Origin: Sneathiella aquimaris | GTDB lineage: Bacteria > Pseudomonadota > Alphaproteobacteria > Sneathiellales > Sneathiellaceae | Assembly: GCF_026409565.1 (NCBI RefSeq) | Contig: NZ_CP112881.1 | Coordinates: 3,293,501-3,357,500, forward strand | Direction: 5' to 3' | DNA length: 64,000 bases | Part shown: in pieces, positions 35,188 to 43,666 of the stretch | Numbering within the stretch: position 1 is the stretch's first letter | Layout of the letters: the number at the start of each line of letters is the position of its first letter | Translations under genes and position numbers: made by a program | The notes under the pieces: model-generated | What the model saw: the letters and a program-made list of their open reading frames with translations, nothing else | Told to the model about the DNA's origin: nothing | Databases searched by the model: none

Positions 35188-36461
35188 GTGAATTTGAAAT
35201 CAATCTTGTTTTCTTCGACTCCCCAATAAACAGTCGTATGCTGCTCGGGTGTAGACGCCAGTAATTTTCCTTTTCGGTACACCCTCAGTCTAGCTGGCTT
35301 CAACCGAAGTGCTTCAATTTCATCTTTTGCCTGCAGAACAACCAAATCGGCATGACACCCAACGTCGAGGCCATACTTTTCCAATCCCAACGCCTGCGCG
35401 CCATTAACAGTGACAGATCGGAACATTTGTCTCATTTCGTCCTGCCCGGTCATCTGCCCCACATGAAGCCCCATTGAAGCGACCTCCAACATGTCGTGAC
35501 TACCCAAAGAGTACCAGGGGTCCATCACGCAATCATGACCGCATGCAACGTTGAGCCCTGCCGCCATCAATTCCTTCACCCGGGTCATACCGCGACGCTT
35601 CGGATATGTATCATGCCGTCCCTGTAGGGTAATATTGATGAGCGGATTGGCGATCACCTGCAAATCCGCTTCGGCCATCAACGGAATTAACTTGGAGACA
35701 TAATAATTATCCATAGAATGCATAGATGTCAGATGAGAGCCGGCCACCCGCCCCTGCAATCCAAATCGCACCGTTTCCTGCGCCAGCATTTCCACATGGC
35801 GAGACAACGGGTCGTCGCTCTCATCGCAATGCATATCCACACGCAGGCCTCTATCCGCAGCGAGCTTACAAAGCGCGGTTACGGACGCGCTACCGTCTTG
35901 CATGCTTCGTTCAAAATGCGGTATGCCCCCCACAACATGAACCCCTTTATCCAATGCCCGGATTAATAGTTCTTCGGCCTGCGGATCTCGATAAAATCCG
36001 TCTTGCGGAAAGGCCACCAGTTGAAGATCAATATAGGGCTTCACCTCGTCCACAACTTCCAACAAGGCATCCACCGCCAAAAGGGACGGGTCACAAATAT
36101 CGACGTGCGACCGTATGGCAAGGGTGCCATTTGCCGCTGACCAACGGCAAAGCTTATGCGCCCGTTCTTTGATATCAGCCGCGTCCAGCGTTGGCTTAAC
36201 CTCACTCCAGAGTGCAATCCCTTCCAGAAGGGTGCCAGATTGATTAACACGTGGTCTGCCATAGGTAAGGGTCGCGTCCATGTGAAAGTGGCTATCCACA
36301 AAAGGGGCCGAGACAAGATGTCCACCCGCGTCATATTCCTCCTGCGCCTCTGCTACCAGGTTTGGCTCAATCGCAATAATCATGCCGTTCTGACATCCAA
36401 TATCAACCAGCGTTTCAGAGCCACCTGCCCGTCGGGCATTTCGAATGATTAAATCCAGCAT
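35184..36461 (-). CDS. codA: Cytosine deaminase CodA
   Basis: A 425-residue metal-dependent amidohydrolase that turns cytosine into uracil. It aligns over its full length with E. coli CodA: HFHMD (metal His58 and His60), LQLVAFPQDG (base-binding Gln153), MHCDESDD (His211, catalytic Glu214), SHLTSMHS (His243), and GHDCVMDPWYSLG (metal Asp310). The residue after Asp310 is Cys311, where E. coli has Asp314, a position known to alter activity on 5-fluorocytosine. It is the last gene of an operon after a BMP-type nucleoside ABC transporter (12 bases after the permease), so it acts on imported pyrimidines. The stop overlaps the convergent cyclase gene. No signal peptide: cytoplasmic. Isocytosine or related bases are possible alternative substrates. 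Confidence 0.9.
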   Translation of the reverse strand: MLDLIIRNARRAGGSETLVDIGCQNGMIIAIEPNLVAEAQEEYDAGGHLVSAPFVDSHFHMDATLTYGRPRVNQSGTLLEGIALWSEVKPTLDAADIKERAHKLCRWSAANGTLAIRSHVDICDPSLLAVDALLEVVDEVKPYIDLQLVAFPQDGFYRDPQAEELLIRALDKGVHVVGGIPHFERSMQDGSASVTALCKLAADRGLRVDMHCDESDDPLSRHVEMLAQETVRFGLQGRVAGSHLTSMHSMDNYYVSKLIPLMAEADLQVIANPLINITLQGRHDTYPKRRGMTRVKELMAAGLNVACGHDCVMDPWYSLGSHDMLEVASMGLHVGQMTGQDEMRQMFRSVTVNGAQALGLEKYGLDVGCHADLVVLQAKDEIEALRLKPARLRVYRKGKLLASTPEQHTTVYWGVEENKIDFKFT

Positions 36462-36473
36462 AGTAGGTTTTTC

Positions 36474-37415
36474 CTATCTTTGACCACGTCGGAACGGCAC
36501 CAAAAGCGCTTTTGGATAGGCCGCTTTGCGAGACATTACAATCAACGCCAGAATACTGAACACATACGGCATCATAAGGTAAAACTGGTAGGGAATAAAC
36601 GAAGCACTGGATTGTTGAACGCGAATTTGGATCGCATCAAACGCCGCGAACAAAACCGCACCCAACAGAGCCTTTCCCGGCCGCCAGGACGCAAAAATGA
36701 CAAGAGCCACACAAATCCAGCCCCGCCCATTTATCATATCAAAATAGAAGGCATCAAAAACCGAAATCGTTAAAAACGCACCCCCCACAGCCATAAACCC
36801 GCTGCCGACCATAACGGCCGCTGTCCTGACACGATAGACATCAATCCCCTGCACTTCCACGGCCATCGGGTTTTCCCCAACCATGCGAACCGCGAGCCCG
36901 ACCGGTGTCCGGTAAAGACCATATGCCACGACACCGACCATAATGAAGGCAAGATACGTCAAGGGCGACTGGTTGAAAAAGGCTTCCCCGATCACGGGAA
37001 TGTCCGACAGGAACGGGACGGCCCAAGACTGGAAAGGTTCGATTTTTGGAGGCGTTGTAACGCCCGGCAATAACATTCTGAATGAATAATAACTCAGGGA
37101 AGTGGACAAAAGCGTAATGCCAATTCCCGTCACATGCTGGGAAAGCCCCATATATACCGAAAAGATACTATGTAAATACCCAAACAGCATCCCGAAGGCC
37201 GCGGCCACAAGGACTGCCGTCCATAAATCGCCACCTTGATACACCCACATCCAGGCAACCATTGCGCCCGTTGTCATGATGCCTTCAATACCAAGATTAA
37301 GAACCCCGGCCCGTTCGCAAATCAGTTCACCAAGCGTTCCGAAAATCAGCGGTGTGGCCATCCTGACTGTGGCAGCCCAAAACCCGATATTAAGGAACAT
37401 ATCAAAGAAATCCAT
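36474..37415 (-). CDS. Nucleoside ABC transporter permease (second)
   Basis: A 313-residue inner membrane permease with about eight hydrophobic segments, of the BmpB/YufQ type found in BMP-family nucleoside/base importers. The start LICERAGVLNLGIEGIMTTG is the conserved hallmark of this permease group. The paralogous permease follows upstream by 11 bases. Together with the ATPase and the binding protein it imports nucleosides or bases; the downstream cytosine deaminase points to pyrimidines. It ends with the basic tail PFRRGQR. Confidence 0.9.
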   Translation of the reverse strand: MDFFDMFLNIGFWAATVRMATPLIFGTLGELICERAGVLNLGIEGIMTTGAMVAWMWVYQGGDLWTAVLVAAAFGMLFGYLHSIFSVYMGLSQHVTGIGITLLSTSLSYYSFRMLLPGVTTPPKIEPFQSWAVPFLSDIPVIGEAFFNQSPLTYLAFIMVGVVAYGLYRTPVGLAVRMVGENPMAVEVQGIDVYRVRTAAVMVGSGFMAVGGAFLTISVFDAFYFDMINGRGWICVALVIFASWRPGKALLGAVLFAAFDAIQIRVQQSSASFIPYQFYLMMPYVFSILALIVMSRKAAYPKALLVPFRRGQR

Positions 37416-37426
37416 ACTGTTCCTCC

Positions 37427-38476
37427 TTATCCGAACCGGACGCGCATGCGGGTCAACATGACGGCCAACATCACCATTAGTAAAGACGCCGCCGTAATGA
37501 CATCCGCGATATAATTGGAAACATCCATTGCCCGGCTCATACTATCAGCCCCATTGTAAATGCCTGCAATAAACAAGGCCGCGGCAATGACGCCCAACGG
37601 ATTAAGCCCCGCCAGCATGGCAACAGCTATGCCCGTATAGCCAAAGCCTGGCGATATATCGAGCGTTAGATATTCTTTTGTCCCGGCTACTTCCGTCACG
37701 CCCGCGCAAGCCGCAAGACCTCCGGATATCAAGGCGGTACGGATAATGGTTTTATTTATCGGAATGCCGGCAAAACTAGCCGCATCCTGATTTAATCCAA
37801 CCGCACGTATTTCAAGTCCCCATTTGGTCTTGCTCATGACAATCCAGATGCAGACAGCGGCCAATACTGAAAAAATCAATCCACCATGAAGCCGGGTCTT
37901 CGCGATCAGGTTCGGCAGAATTCCGCTATCAACAATGGGTGCCCCTTGAGGCCAGCCCATCGCCATAGGATCTTTCCATGGTCCGAAAAGCAGGTAGTTG
38001 GTCAGCAGCAAAATCACGAAATTCAACAAGAGGGTGGTAACAACCTCATCCACTTTAAGCCGGGTTTTCAGCAAGGCCGGGATCAACAGCAAGACCCCTC
38101 CTGCGATCGCGCCCACCACAAACAGAAACGGTATCATCAATGGGGCTGGCAGAGTAATAAGACCAGTTCCAAAATAAGTGGCTGCTAGCGCTCCCATATA
38201 TAATTGGCCTTCACCGCCAATGTTCCAAAGCTTCGCCCGAAACGCCACAGCGGCAGCCAAACCGGTCAGGATCAAAGGTGTTGCCCGCACCAGTGTCTCC
38301 GCTATCGCAAATTTCGATCCAAACGCTCCAACGAACAAAGCAAAATAAGACTCTAGCAAAGGGGCTCCCGCCCAAAGAATAAGCCCGCCGCACAGGATCA
38401 GAACGATAAAGACCGCCGCGATTGGGGCAAGGATTGTCATCCAAAGGGGCGTATGGGTTCTCGGTTCAAGCAGCAT
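37427..38476 (-). CDS. Nucleoside ABC transporter permease (first)
   Basis: A 349-residue inner membrane permease of the YufP/branched-chain type with about nine hydrophobic segments. The motif FRAKLWNIGGEGQLYMGAL is the typical loop of this family. It overlaps the ATPase gene by 11 bases, which suggests translational coupling. It pairs with the following permease as a heterodimer. Confidence 0.9.
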   Translation of the reverse strand: MLLEPRTHTPLWMTILAPIAAVFIVLILCGGLILWAGAPLLESYFALFVGAFGSKFAIAETLVRATPLILTGLAAAVAFRAKLWNIGGEGQLYMGALAATYFGTGLITLPAPLMIPFLFVVGAIAGGVLLLIPALLKTRLKVDEVVTTLLLNFVILLLTNYLLFGPWKDPMAMGWPQGAPIVDSGILPNLIAKTRLHGGLIFSVLAAVCIWIVMSKTKWGLEIRAVGLNQDAASFAGIPINKTIIRTALISGGLAACAGVTEVAGTKEYLTLDISPGFGYTGIAVAMLAGLNPLGVIAAALFIAGIYNGADSMSRAMDVSNYIADVITAASLLMVMLAVMLTRMRVRFG

Positions 38477-40013
38477 GGCTGTCCTCCCTATCGGCAGACA
38501 AAAACCCTTCGCCGCTCATCAAAAGTCCCAACTGTTGCAGGGTAACCTCTTCTACCGGCATCTGCTTGCTTAGCTGACCCTGATACATCACAGCAACCAG
38601 ATCCGAAATGGCCAGTAATTCTTCTAAATCTTCAGAAATCAAGACAACTCCTGCGCCCCGGCCACGGGCCTTTAATAACTGTTCATGGACAAATGTTGCA
38701 GCCCCCACATCCAGACCCCGCGTCGGCTGGTTGGCCAGAATAATTTGCGGATTATTTTCAAGGATACGGGCAAGAATGACTTTCTGCATGTTACCGCCTG
38801 AAAGCCCTCTCACGATTGTATCCGGCGCGGCTCCCCGGATATCAAATGCTTTGATAAGCCGTTCTGCATGCGCTCGGATTGCGCCGGCCTGCAACCATCC
38901 CTTTTTTGAAAATTCCTTGTTGGAATATTGTTCAAGGATCAAGTTTTCCTCAACCGAGAAATCCCCAACAACGCCTTCGACATGACGGTCTTCCGGCACT
39001 CGCCCGACACCTTGCTCTACCATGTGTAATGGATGAAAATTATGTACCATCTCGCCGCTCATCTCGACGGTCCCCTTGCCGGGTTGAAGGGTACCGCAAA
39101 TCAGATCGGATAGGGCTTTTTGTCCGTTTCCTGAAACACCGGCTATTCCGACGATCTGGTTTCTCCGTAAATGTAGAGACACTGATTTCAACTGGGTCTG
39201 GCCCGATTCATCATCGAAACCAACACCGTCAATTTTCAACAGCGGGTCTCCTGCGGGCAACGTTTCGCGGACCGGCTGCGGGATAACCTCACCCACCATT
39301 TTTTCTGCAATAATTTCGCGAGAAGCCTCAGAAACCGGAAAGTTTGCGACAAGTTTACCATGTCGAAGAACCGCAATATCATCCGCAATATTCATGACTT
39401 CACCCAATTTGTGAGAAATGAAAATGACGGAGAGTCCGCGCGCCAGCATATCTCTTAGAATAACAAAAAGCTGGTCACTTTCCTGCGGGGTAAGGACGGC
39501 GGTAGGCTCATCCAGAATGAGGATTTTAGCGCCCCGATACAGGGCCTTAAGAATTTCTACCCGCTGTTTTTCGCCAACGGTCAGCGATTTAATGGAAGCG
39601 TCCGGATCAACGGTTAAACCAAATTCTTCCGATAGAGACATCAATTTGTCTCGAGCCGTTTTCTTTTCCTGTCGAAGGGACCAGAGTTTTTCCGTTCCCA
39701 GTATAATATTCTCCAGAACCGTCAGATTATCAGCCAGCGTGAAATGCTGGTGCACCATTCCCACGCCTAATGCAATTGCCTGCGCCGGGCTGGAACTATC
39801 CAGCCTTTTGCCAAACACCTCGATATGACCTTCATCGGCGGCATAGTGACCAAAAATGATATTCATCAAGGTCGTTTTGCCAGCGCCGTTTTCCCCAAGA
39901 AGGGACAAAACCTTACCTTTTTCCAACGAAAAACTGATGGCATCATTTGCTGTCAGATTGCCAAACCGCTTCGTGATTTGATCAACGCGCAGCACTATCT
40001 CAGACTGGGTCAA
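38466..40013 (-). CDS. Nucleoside ABC transporter ATPase (two ABC domains)
   Basis: A 515-residue protein with two ATP-binding cassettes, as usual for BMP-type nucleoside importers and sugar importers. The first domain has Walker A LLGENGAGKTTLMN, signature LTVGEKQRVEI and Walker B LILDEPTAVLTPQES. The second has the degenerate Walker A GIAGVSGNGQKALSD and the signature LSGGNMQKVILAR. It sits on the inner face of the membrane and powers import. The gene is separated from the binding-protein gene by a stem-loop (54-base gap), and overlaps the next permease. Confidence 0.92.
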   Translation of the reverse strand: MTQSEIVLRVDQITKRFGNLTANDAISFSLEKGKVLSLLGENGAGKTTLMNIIFGHYAADEGHIEVFGKRLDSSSPAQAIALGVGMVHQHFTLADNLTVLENIILGTEKLWSLRQEKKTARDKLMSLSEEFGLTVDPDASIKSLTVGEKQRVEILKALYRGAKILILDEPTAVLTPQESDQLFVILRDMLARGLSVIFISHKLGEVMNIADDIAVLRHGKLVANFPVSEASREIIAEKMVGEVIPQPVRETLPAGDPLLKIDGVGFDDESGQTQLKSVSLHLRRNQIVGIAGVSGNGQKALSDLICGTLQPGKGTVEMSGEMVHNFHPLHMVEQGVGRVPEDRHVEGVVGDFSVEENLILEQYSNKEFSKKGWLQAGAIRAHAERLIKAFDIRGAAPDTIVRGLSGGNMQKVILARILENNPQIILANQPTRGLDVGAATFVHEQLLKARGRGAGVVLISEDLEELLAISDLVAVMYQGQLSKQMPVEEVTLQQLGLLMSGEGFLSADREDSHAA

Positions 40014-40034
40014 ACCCTTCGCCCCCGAATATAT

Positions 40035-40063
40035 GGAAAAGGGTGAGCGATACGCTCACCCAT
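40035..40063 (-). terminator. Stem-loop between binding-protein and ATPase genes
   Basis: GGGTGAGCG (40041-40049) pairs perfectly with CGCTCACCC (40053-40061). On the minus strand it is followed by TTTTCC only, so it is probably a partial terminator or an mRNA-stabilising hairpin that lets the upstream binding-protein gene be expressed at a higher level than the rest of the operon. Confidence 0.7.
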
Positions 40064-40067
40064 CATT

Positions 40068-41060
40068 TTAGAATGTAGATTTTGGTTCGTCGTCGTTGAT
40101 CTCGACAACGAATTCACCTGACATGATTTTCGCTGTAAGCTCTTCGACTTTTGCTTTCGCAGCAGCAGGAATTTTGCTGTCGAATTCATAGAAAGAGGAC
40201 AAAGAGGCGCCGCCTTTCTGCATCATCGTCCATTCTTTATAATTGGACGCTGTAAACGTTCCAGCTTTCACATCTTTGATCGCATTATCAATCGCATTTT
40301 CCATGTGCCACAAAGCCGAAGCGACGACAACGTCTTTGCCATTTTCTTCTTTATTCATGTCGTTCACATTACCGAATGCCAGAATGCCTTTTTCCCGAGC
40401 GGCATCAACAACACCCGCACGTTCTGCATATAAAACATCAACACCAGATTCGACCTGAGCAAAGGCAAACTCTTTTGCTTTTGGTGGATCGTACCAAGAA
40501 CCAATGAAGGATACTTTGAACTCGACATCTGGATTAACCGAACGCGCACCCGCCATGAAGGCGTGGAAAAGCCGGTTTACTTCACCAATCGGATATCCAC
40601 CGATCATCCCGATTTTATTGGTTTTCGTCATCGAACCTGCGATGACCCCCATCAGGTAGCATGGCTCGTGGATATAGTTATCAAAAACCGAAAAATTCTT
40701 GCCATATTTGTCACCGGGATCGCCCATTAGAAATGCGACTTCCGGATAATCATCCGCCACTTTTCGAGCCTCACGGCTAATACCAAAAGCTTCACCAACA
40801 ATCAGTTTGGCGCCGCCTTCAGCATATTCGCGCATTACGCGGACGTAATCTGTATTGGCAGTTTTTTCAGAGAAAACATAGTCGATTTTCCCTTCTTTTT
40901 CCGCTTTGACCAACGCTCTATGCAATGTGCCAGCCCATTTTTGCTGTACTGGAACTGTGTAAATACCGGCAACTTTCAATTTATCGGCCTGAGCAACGGT
41001 CGCCCCCAGTACCATCATCATGCCGACGGCCAAGGCCGTCATCATCTTCCGTATCCCCAT
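40068..41060 (-). CDS. BMP-family nucleoside-binding lipoprotein-like protein
   Basis: A 330-residue periplasmic binding protein of the Bmp/Med/PnrA type (nucleoside ABC importer). It begins MGIRKMMTALAVGMMMVLGATVAQA, a Sec signal peptide with an AQA cleavage site; no lipobox Cys follows, so it is a soluble periplasmic protein. DKLKVAGIYTVPVQQKWAGTLH and VMREYAEGGAKLIVGEAFGI are typical of the group. The start at 41060 is chosen because GGAGAGCGAG precedes it; longer starts would add a non-signal extension. It is the first gene of the five-gene operon that ends with codA, behind the RutR-like palindrome. Confidence 0.88.
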   Translation of the reverse strand: MGIRKMMTALAVGMMMVLGATVAQADKLKVAGIYTVPVQQKWAGTLHRALVKAEKEGKIDYVFSEKTANTDYVRVMREYAEGGAKLIVGEAFGISREARKVADDYPEVAFLMGDPGDKYGKNFSVFDNYIHEPCYLMGVIAGSMTKTNKIGMIGGYPIGEVNRLFHAFMAGARSVNPDVEFKVSFIGSWYDPPKAKEFAFAQVESGVDVLYAERAGVVDAAREKGILAFGNVNDMNKEENGKDVVVASALWHMENAIDNAIKDVKAGTFTASNYKEWTMMQKGGASLSSFYEFDSKIPAAAKAKVEELTAKIMSGEFVVEINDDEPKSTF

Positions 41061-41188
41061 CTCGCTCTCCATGTTGGGTTCACATGTCATAACGTGAACC
41101 AGATTGACATTCTTAAGCATTCTGGTCTTCAAAAACCGTGCCAGACTTGCTGTCAATTCTTCTCATTAGAAAAACCATACATAAAAAC

Positions 41189-41202
41189 TGACCAATTGGT
41201 CA
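41189..41202. promoter_or_regulatory. RutR-type operator
   Basis: TGACCAATTGGTCA is a perfect 14-bp palindrome that matches the TTGACCAnnTGGTCAA consensus of RutR except for its outermost left base. RutR is a TetR-type regulator that senses uracil and thymine and controls pyrimidine use. The site lies 129 bases before the binding-protein start, which fits control of the nucleoside/cytosine operon. No rutR gene lies in the window. Confidence 0.75.
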
Positions 41203-41333
41203 AATTTTCCCGGCATTACTTCTCTAAATTCCGTGCAGAACCGCTCGTTATTCTGTTTAATTCTGATCCCACTTCATAAGGAGTTACCCTTTCTGTTGCA
41301 ATTTTATTTATCGTTTGCACAAAAAAATAGCAT

Positions 41334-41372
41334 AAAAAAACCTACATCAAATCAATGATGTAGGTTTAGTTT
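41334..41372 (-). terminator. Bidirectional-type terminator after the GST gene
   Basis: AAACCTACATCA (41338-41349) pairs perfectly with TGATGTAGGTTT (41356-41367) around a 6-base loop. The A run before it gives a T tract on the minus strand, where the GST gene ends at 41377. T residues follow on the plus strand too. Confidence 0.88.
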
Positions 41373-41376
41373 TTGC

Positions 41377-42024
41377 TTATTGATCGATCACCCAGACTTC
41401 TTTTTCAGCCGCTGTACGCCACTCTTCAAATGCCGGCAATTGCCAAACTGCATCGCAATAACGCCGGCAGACATCTGACACCGGAACAGATCGGCTTTTA
41501 AGGCGTGCGACAACAGGAGCAAAGGCGGCATCTGCTAAAGATAACGCCCCAAATAGATACGGCCCTTCAGCGGAATACGTCTGGAGACAATCCTCCCAAA
41601 TCGACAAGATACGCTGCACATCCTGTTCGACATTTTCCGGTAATGGTTGATAGGCTTCACATTTCGAAAGGTTCATGGGAACATGCTCACGCAAAGCAAA
41701 AAAACCACCATGCATTTCTGCAACAATTGAACGGGCCCTTGCTCTCGCATGGGGGTCAATTGGCCAAAGTGGCCCGCCCATACTGTTTTCCGCCGCAAAT
41801 TCCATGATAGAAAGGCTATCCCAAATACTATACCCATCCTCTACCAGAACAGGTACTTTCGGTGGGGCACCCGGCGCCAGAGTCTGAATAGTGGCATGCG
41901 TTTGTGTTTCGAACAACGGGACGACCTGCTCCTCGAACTCAAGACCGGCAAATTTCAGGGCCAAAAACCCTCTTAAAGACCACGAGGAATATCGTTTGTT
42001 ACCCATCACTAATAGCCGCGCCAT
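41377..42024 (-). CDS. Glutathione S-transferase family protein
   Basis: A 215-residue protein with a thioredoxin-like N-terminal domain (MGNKRYSSWSLRGFLALKFAG, with Ser residues near the usual catalytic position, then PPKVPVLVEDGYSIWDSLSI, the cis-Pro and glutathione site) and a helical C-terminal domain. It conjugates or reduces with glutathione in the cytoplasm; the substrate is unknown. It is last in a four-gene operon (1-base gap after the LysE gene), with a strong terminator. Confidence 0.9.
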   Translation of the reverse strand: MARLLVMGNKRYSSWSLRGFLALKFAGLEFEEQVVPLFETQTHATIQTLAPGAPPKVPVLVEDGYSIWDSLSIMEFAAENSMGGPLWPIDPHARARARSIVAEMHGGFFALREHVPMNLSKCEAYQPLPENVEQDVQRILSIWEDCLQTYSAEGPYLFGALSLADAAFAPVVARLKSRSVPVSDVCRRYCDAVWQLPAFEEWRTAAEKEVWVIDQ

Positions 42025-42025
42025 T

Positions 42026-42655
42026 TTACGCTTTCTCCATAAAGAATAAATTCAGGGCCAGTCCGACGAACAGACTGCCAGATAAATAAAATAAACATTT
42101 TCTCAACACAGGGCGGTCAGACATCACCTGTCCTGCACGCCCCGCCAAAACCCCCACAGCGCCATTGACGACCAAACCACTTACGCCAACAAAACAGCCC
42201 ATCAAGAATATGGTTAGTGTCAAATGTTGGGTGGTGGGGTCAACAAACTGAGGGAGAAAAGCAATAAAGAACAATCCCACTTTGGGGTTAATGACATTAG
42301 TCAGAAATCCACGAAAAAATAAATGCCGCTTTGAAGGATGGGTATCTACGGTCGAGACACGGACCGGCTTTCTGGCTTCCTGAAAAGTCTTAAACCCGAC
42401 CCACAACAAATATAGGGCTCCTGCCACTCGCAACAGATCATACGCAAACTCTGAACGTGCCAAAAGGGCTGTCACACCAACGGCGGCAAAGGTGGCGTGA
42501 ACCAGCGCACCAGAGGCAACCCCTGCCGCAGAGATCAACCCTGCGCGGCTGCCCCCTTTCATTCCGCAGGCCGCAGAAAACAGCATATCCGGCCCGGGCG
42601 TTAAGTTTAAAACCAGAACGGCTGCAAAAAACAAACCAAAAGCAACTGGATCCAT
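42026..42655 (-). CDS. LysE-family amino acid exporter
   Basis: A 209-residue inner membrane protein with about six hydrophobic segments. NLTPGPDMLFSAACGMKGG near the N-terminus is the LysE/RhtB family motif, and the hydrophobic pattern and length are typical. It exports amino acids or similar compounds; specificity cannot be given. The gap to the GST gene is 1 base and to the DUF1737 gene 10 bases, so they are cotranscribed. Confidence 0.9.
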   Translation of the reverse strand: MDPVAFGLFFAAVLVLNLTPGPDMLFSAACGMKGGSRAGLISAAGVASGALVHATFAAVGVTALLARSEFAYDLLRVAGALYLLWVGFKTFQEARKPVRVSTVDTHPSKRHLFFRGFLTNVINPKVGLFFIAFLPQFVDPTTQHLTLTIFLMGCFVGVSGLVVNGAVGVLAGRAGQVMSDRPVLRKCLFYLSGSLFVGLALNLFFMEKA

Positions 42656-42665
42656 TTTCTGATCT

Positions 42666-42863
42666 CTACTTCCCTTGCTCGCCTTTTATCACGGCCTGTG
42701 CAACCAGCATTCGATTTGCTTTTGGATCAAATGTGCAGGAAGGACTGCCATAAAGAACATATCCCTCTTCCAGCGCTTCACTGACACGCACACAAAAAGC
42801 ATGAGTATCTTCACCTGTTAGCAAACGATAATATGGTTTTTCTTTATCCTGGTTTTTACTCAT
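42666..42863 (-). CDS. DUF1737 family protein
   Basis: A 65-residue protein. YYRLLTGEDTHAFCVRVSEALEEGY, then LYGSPSCTFD and RMLVAQAVIKGE, is the full DUF1737 pattern. These small proteins are common in Proteobacteria and of unknown function. There is no signal peptide or membrane segment. It lies in an operon, 2 bases after the upstream membrane protein gene and 10 bases before the LysE exporter. Confidence 0.85.
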   Translation of the reverse strand: MSKNQDKEKPYYRLLTGEDTHAFCVRVSEALEEGYVLYGSPSCTFDPKANRMLVAQAVIKGEQGK

Positions 42864-42865
42864 TA

Positions 42866-43414
42866 TCAGTTTTTCCTATTTCTAATTTTGCTAAAGACAA
42901 CAACCCAGCCCAACAAAAAACATCCCCCGGCCAACGCCATCACAGACCAGTTCAAAGACCTTACATTCCGTCGAAACTTCAGCGAAGCACCACGAATGTT
43001 GGCTTTTTTCTGTTTTAAAGACCAATTAGCCTGATAAAGACCGTCGGTTATTACATCAAAGGTATCCGCAATATGGGTCATGCGGCTTGCCTCATAGTTT
43101 GGCCCCTGGTCCTCTCGCTTCACGACATGGCTGCCATCTGCATTTCCAACCTTTCGGCCTAACGGATCTAATACTTCAACGACATACTCATAGGCATTAT
43201 TCGTTTCATCCTGAATGTTGATCTCGTAATCAACTGTTACCAAGACCCGAACGGGTGACATTACCGACGTTAATCTCAGGCCGCCGACCTCTCCGGAATT
43301 ACCCTGCAAAGGATGGACGGATATTTCCTCTCCGCTATTGCTGTAATCATGGAACTCCCAGCCAGCAAGACCGATCGACCCCACAAAAAGTAATAATACC
43401 AAGACCTTACTCAT
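42866..43414 (-). CDS. Unknown protein with signal peptide and C-terminal membrane anchor
   Basis: A 182-residue protein of no recognised family. The N-terminal MSKVLVLLLFVGSIGLAGW is hydrophobic and the C-terminus holds a second hydrophobic segment (about 155-175) followed by a basic KIRNRKN tail, giving a periplasmic middle held by one or two membrane segments. The middle has beta-rich stretches (VLVTVDYEINIQD and YVVEVLDPLGRKVG). ATG 43414 has AGAGGAG before it, which decides against an in-frame upstream ATG at 43486. It opens an operon with the DUF1737, LysE and GST genes and is divergent from the secreted protein gene. Confidence 0.65.
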   Translation of the reverse strand: MSKVLVLLLFVGSIGLAGWEFHDYSNSGEEISVHPLQGNSGEVGGLRLTSVMSPVRVLVTVDYEINIQDETNNAYEYVVEVLDPLGRKVGNADGSHVVKREDQGPNYEASRMTHIADTFDVITDGLYQANWSLKQKKANIRGASLKFRRNVRSLNWSVMALAGGCFLLGWVVVFSKIRNRKN

Positions 43415-43666
43415 AAAGGCCGCTCCTCTATCATCGCCTGAATTAACTTTCCGGATGATGATGCCTGCGTGCAAGCCCCGACGCAAGAAATCTTCGTTTC
43501 CTTTTCAACACAGACTTGAAAAATTAAACCACTGCGTGGCTCTTAAACGTAAAGGTGTTTTTTTGATCGTTATCGCATATCATAATTTTCTTTTTGAACC
43601 TATTGAGGCCGAACGACGACACACGTGCAGACCCTTTGTTATAAACCAACATTAAGTGGAAAAATC

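Larger units (their letters stand above)
41061..41376. other. Operon upstream region
   Basis: This stretch holds the RutR-like palindrome (41189-41202) and the terminator of the next gene (41334-41372). AT-rich bases between them probably include the promoter of the nucleoside operon on the minus strand. No gene and no riboswitch-like structure is seen. Confidence 0.6.

Noticed and set aside
41061-41188. Possible purine or other riboswitch before the binding-protein gene
   Set aside because: No conserved riboswitch core was recognised; the RutR-type palindrome explains control better.
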